Positions 61,857-64,000 of a DNA stretch of 64,000 bases are shown in pieces. The notes under the pieces are model-generated. The model was not told the origin of the DNA and ran no database searches. It saw only the letters and a list, made by a program, of their open reading frames with translations. The stretch's first letter is position 1. Every line of letters begins with the position of its first letter. Location: the NCBI GenBank assembly GCA_963924555.1, contig OZ004585.1, positions 1,749,488 through 1,813,487 on the forward strand. The letters are read 5' to 3'. The position numbers and the translations under genes were made by a program. Origin of the DNA: Crambe crambe. Its lineage: Eukaryota > Porifera > Demospongiae > Poecilosclerida > Crambeidae.

Positions 61857-62570
61857 ATGCCAGTGGATATGATGATAGAAGCAATGAAAGTGGTTTACAC
61901 TAAATCACGATCTGGGCATTCTAGGTCCTCATTTTTCAGTAAGACATCAGGATCTCTACCAAGGGGATCACAGTATGGCTTCTTGGGTTCCCCTAACCTT
62001 TCTGCCCATTCAGCCCAGAGTCACCTTTCAGCCCAGAGTCACCCTTCTTCCCATTCTGCACAGAGTCCCACCTCACCCCCCGGGTCAGATTTCGAACAAC
62101 CTGTGAAGGAAGCACTCGACTTTAACGTTTCCTATTCTGTCAAGGTGCAAAAGCATATTAACTGATGGGGAATGCATTTTGTTGATACATTGGCTAGCTA
62201 ATACCTCCCATGTGTTAGAAATTCGTGCTCCAAATCCTTGAAACTTATGGTTCACACTTCAATTTTTTGCAAACCACAAAAAAAATTACCCCACAAAAAT
62301 TAATCTTTGTACTATATACAGCATAGCATTGTATCAGTTATTTTATATCTCAATAGTACTATGGTTCTGGTACCATCCGACACTATTCTGACTTTGGAGG
62401 CTGTCAGTTGGTGATGGACCGAATGATTCAAAATCGACGCCACCTGACCACCAGCTTAATCCATTTGGCCTCAAAGAGACCTCCAAAGAGTACACGGTGT
62501 GAACTGACTTTCACGGCCTACGAGATGCAAGTATTTAACAACGAGACTCATGTAAGTGTTATTAATTTAG
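61857..62570 (+). CDS. unrecognised Ser-rich protein, 5' exons
   Basis: A first coding exon from ATG at 61857 to about 62147 (donor GTGCAAA) joins in phase 0 to 62357-62570 (acceptor TCTCAATAG, donor GTAAGTG). The first part is low-complexity, with repeats of SAQSH type (SAHSAQSHLSAQSH, then SSHSAQSPTSPPG). The second is a folded-looking segment with YYGSGTIRHYSDFGG and CELTFTAYEMQVFNNETH. An upstream exon near 61660-61752 may be 5' UTR or an alternative start. The gene probably continues past the window. I do not recognise the family. Confidence 0.6.
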
Positions 62571-64000
62571 CTATCCCACCCCAAACATTTCATGTAGACC
62601 CTGAGTCAGGTAAAGGGTTATTAATCCATAAACTTAGTTTGATATCATAAGTGTGCTGGATAAAGGATAACTCACTTTAAAAATTCCATTTTTTAAATGC
62701 ACACTACATAGCACAATCAACTATGGCTTGAAAGCTTAAAACCCACTTTATGAAATAGAATGCTCCAATCTTCTACCTGGAATGACTATTCCCCCGCTGC
62801 GCATGTGCAGCAAGGGGCAATCAGATGCCTGGGGCCAAAACTTGTAATAACTACTAAAATATGCACTTATTTAACACATTTTGCTGGCATATTAATTACA
62901 ATGTTTTCTTGAAGCCATAGATGCTGATAGCATAAAGAATGCTCTCCTGGTGGCTTGAATGCCTGTTTTTCTTGCCTCAATTAATTCAATCCTGCCTGAT
63001 ATTGATATAGCTTGCACGTGCACATGCTAAAAATTAATTAATTACGCACGTTAATTTCTTATAAGGTTGTGTGTAGGCTAGTGCCCCTAGTAATTACAGT
63101 ATGCTTCAACCAGACACTATTACAGCGGGGCATTGAACTCTATGAGCTGAAGTGCTGAACTTGTTCTTTTACATGCTAGCACTGTGCAATATGCATCTGT
63201 AGCTATTTCCAAATGCAGACCAGATCAAATATGACATAGTTACCTAGTATGCAAACTTCAAGTTTGGTCCTTCCAACCAAGGCCCCTTCAGAAGAACCAA
63301 TGTCGATAGCTTTACCTACAGGCTCCTGTGTAGTAGCTATATCAGTATTTTTAAAAATACATTTTTTTTTTTCAACGAAGACCCTCTTAGAATTAATGTC
63401 TTGTTGCAACCCATACTTTCATCATAACATTGGATCCACACCTAACAGCCGCCAGGAGAATCAGTCTGCGTATGTAACAATCATACTGTCCCTCAGACGA
63501 GCAGTGTGAGCCACCACAGTGTCACACCTATCAGCCAAGAGGATCTAGTCTCATAATCATATACTCTGCATCCCCCATCAATAATAAATGTCTTGAACTT
63601 TAATTACTATAACCACCACACCTGACCCTGTTTGGGGAATATTGATGTGAAATACGACACCTCATGGATGGGAGATCATGATGTTTTCATCATTATTTCC
63701 TCTGTCTGTCTTACTGTTGTGCTGTGGCTGTCTTTTCACAAGGTTATCTTAGTATCTTAGGATACAAAGAGGATTGCTATGGACACATTAATAGGAGAGA
63801 CAAAATTATTACAAAGAGACGAAATAATTTTGCTCCTCCTTAGCTACAGGAAATGTGGAAGGCTGAAAATGCTTCAGGAAAGACCTTCATTAGTTAAACA
63901 TACAGACACAAACAGTCAAGAAAGACACCCAAACAATGTCTAAAAAAGTTTAGCAGTGAAGTGGCATTGAATGAAAATTGAACTGAAATAACTATCAGAA
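62571..64000. other. intron or flank, no supported exon
   Basis: AT-rich. A plus-strand open frame at 63249-63509 and a minus-strand frame at 63203-63409 overlap and neither has a recognisable product. Confidence 0.4.

Noticed and set aside
63203-63409. Possible minus-strand exon ending in a donor-like site
   Set aside because: A GTAACT donor is present, but there is no recognisable protein motif, no matched partner exon and an overlapping frame on the other strand.

Overview
The window is AT-rich animal genomic DNA with GT-AG introns, dense microsatellites, foldback elements and many dispersed repeats. The gene content (an animal-type TMEM63 channel, a ribosomal protein L12 exon, PH-domain genes) and the repeat style suggest a marine invertebrate, possibly a sponge. 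The species cannot be fixed from sequence alone.

The backbone is one minus-strand gene running from 61450 down to 10690. It encodes a TMEM63/OSCA/CSC1-type mechanosensitive or osmosensitive cation channel. I reconstructed 23 confident or plausible coding exons plus one optional microexon; the splice phases agree at every junction and give about 820 residues. It has three candidate first exons (61328-61450, 58629-58835, 57094-57270). The last two arose by tandem duplication and each has its own TATA-like box. The CpG-rich 61450 start lies head to head with an unrecognised plus-strand gene (61857 onwards).

Between TMEM63 exons 14 and 15 lies a 27 kb intron (14880-42053). It holds, on the plus strand, two intact members of an unrecognised signal-peptide plus multi-pass membrane protein family (22972-25171 and 26614-28748; a broken third member lies outside the intron at 3534-5615). 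It also holds a triplicated seven-exon PH-domain gene (31282-34172 intact, 35418-36282 broken, 37884-40756 intact), hAT-like and P-loop gene debris, and most copies of a ribozyme-bearing repeat.

The most striking find is a repeat family carrying type III hammerhead self-cleaving ribozymes. Two copies (7235-7331 and 29987-30089) have an intact core and three good stems. Three others (17230-17323, 20322-20417, 36403-36487) each carry one or two defects expected to weaken or abolish cleavage, and one (21690-21790) has lost the core.

Region by region: 1-3140 nested foldback palindromes; 3200-8400 a segmental duplicate of 26200-30900 (membrane-gene copy, small ORF, hammerhead repeat); 8600-10230 GT microsatellite and an orphan RPL12 exon; 10690-14879 the 3' half of TMEM63; 14880-42053 the giant intron with the nested plus-strand cluster; 42054-61450 the 5' half of TMEM63 with polypurine tracts, minisatellites and alternative first exons; 61450-64000 a bidirectional promoter and the start of another gene.
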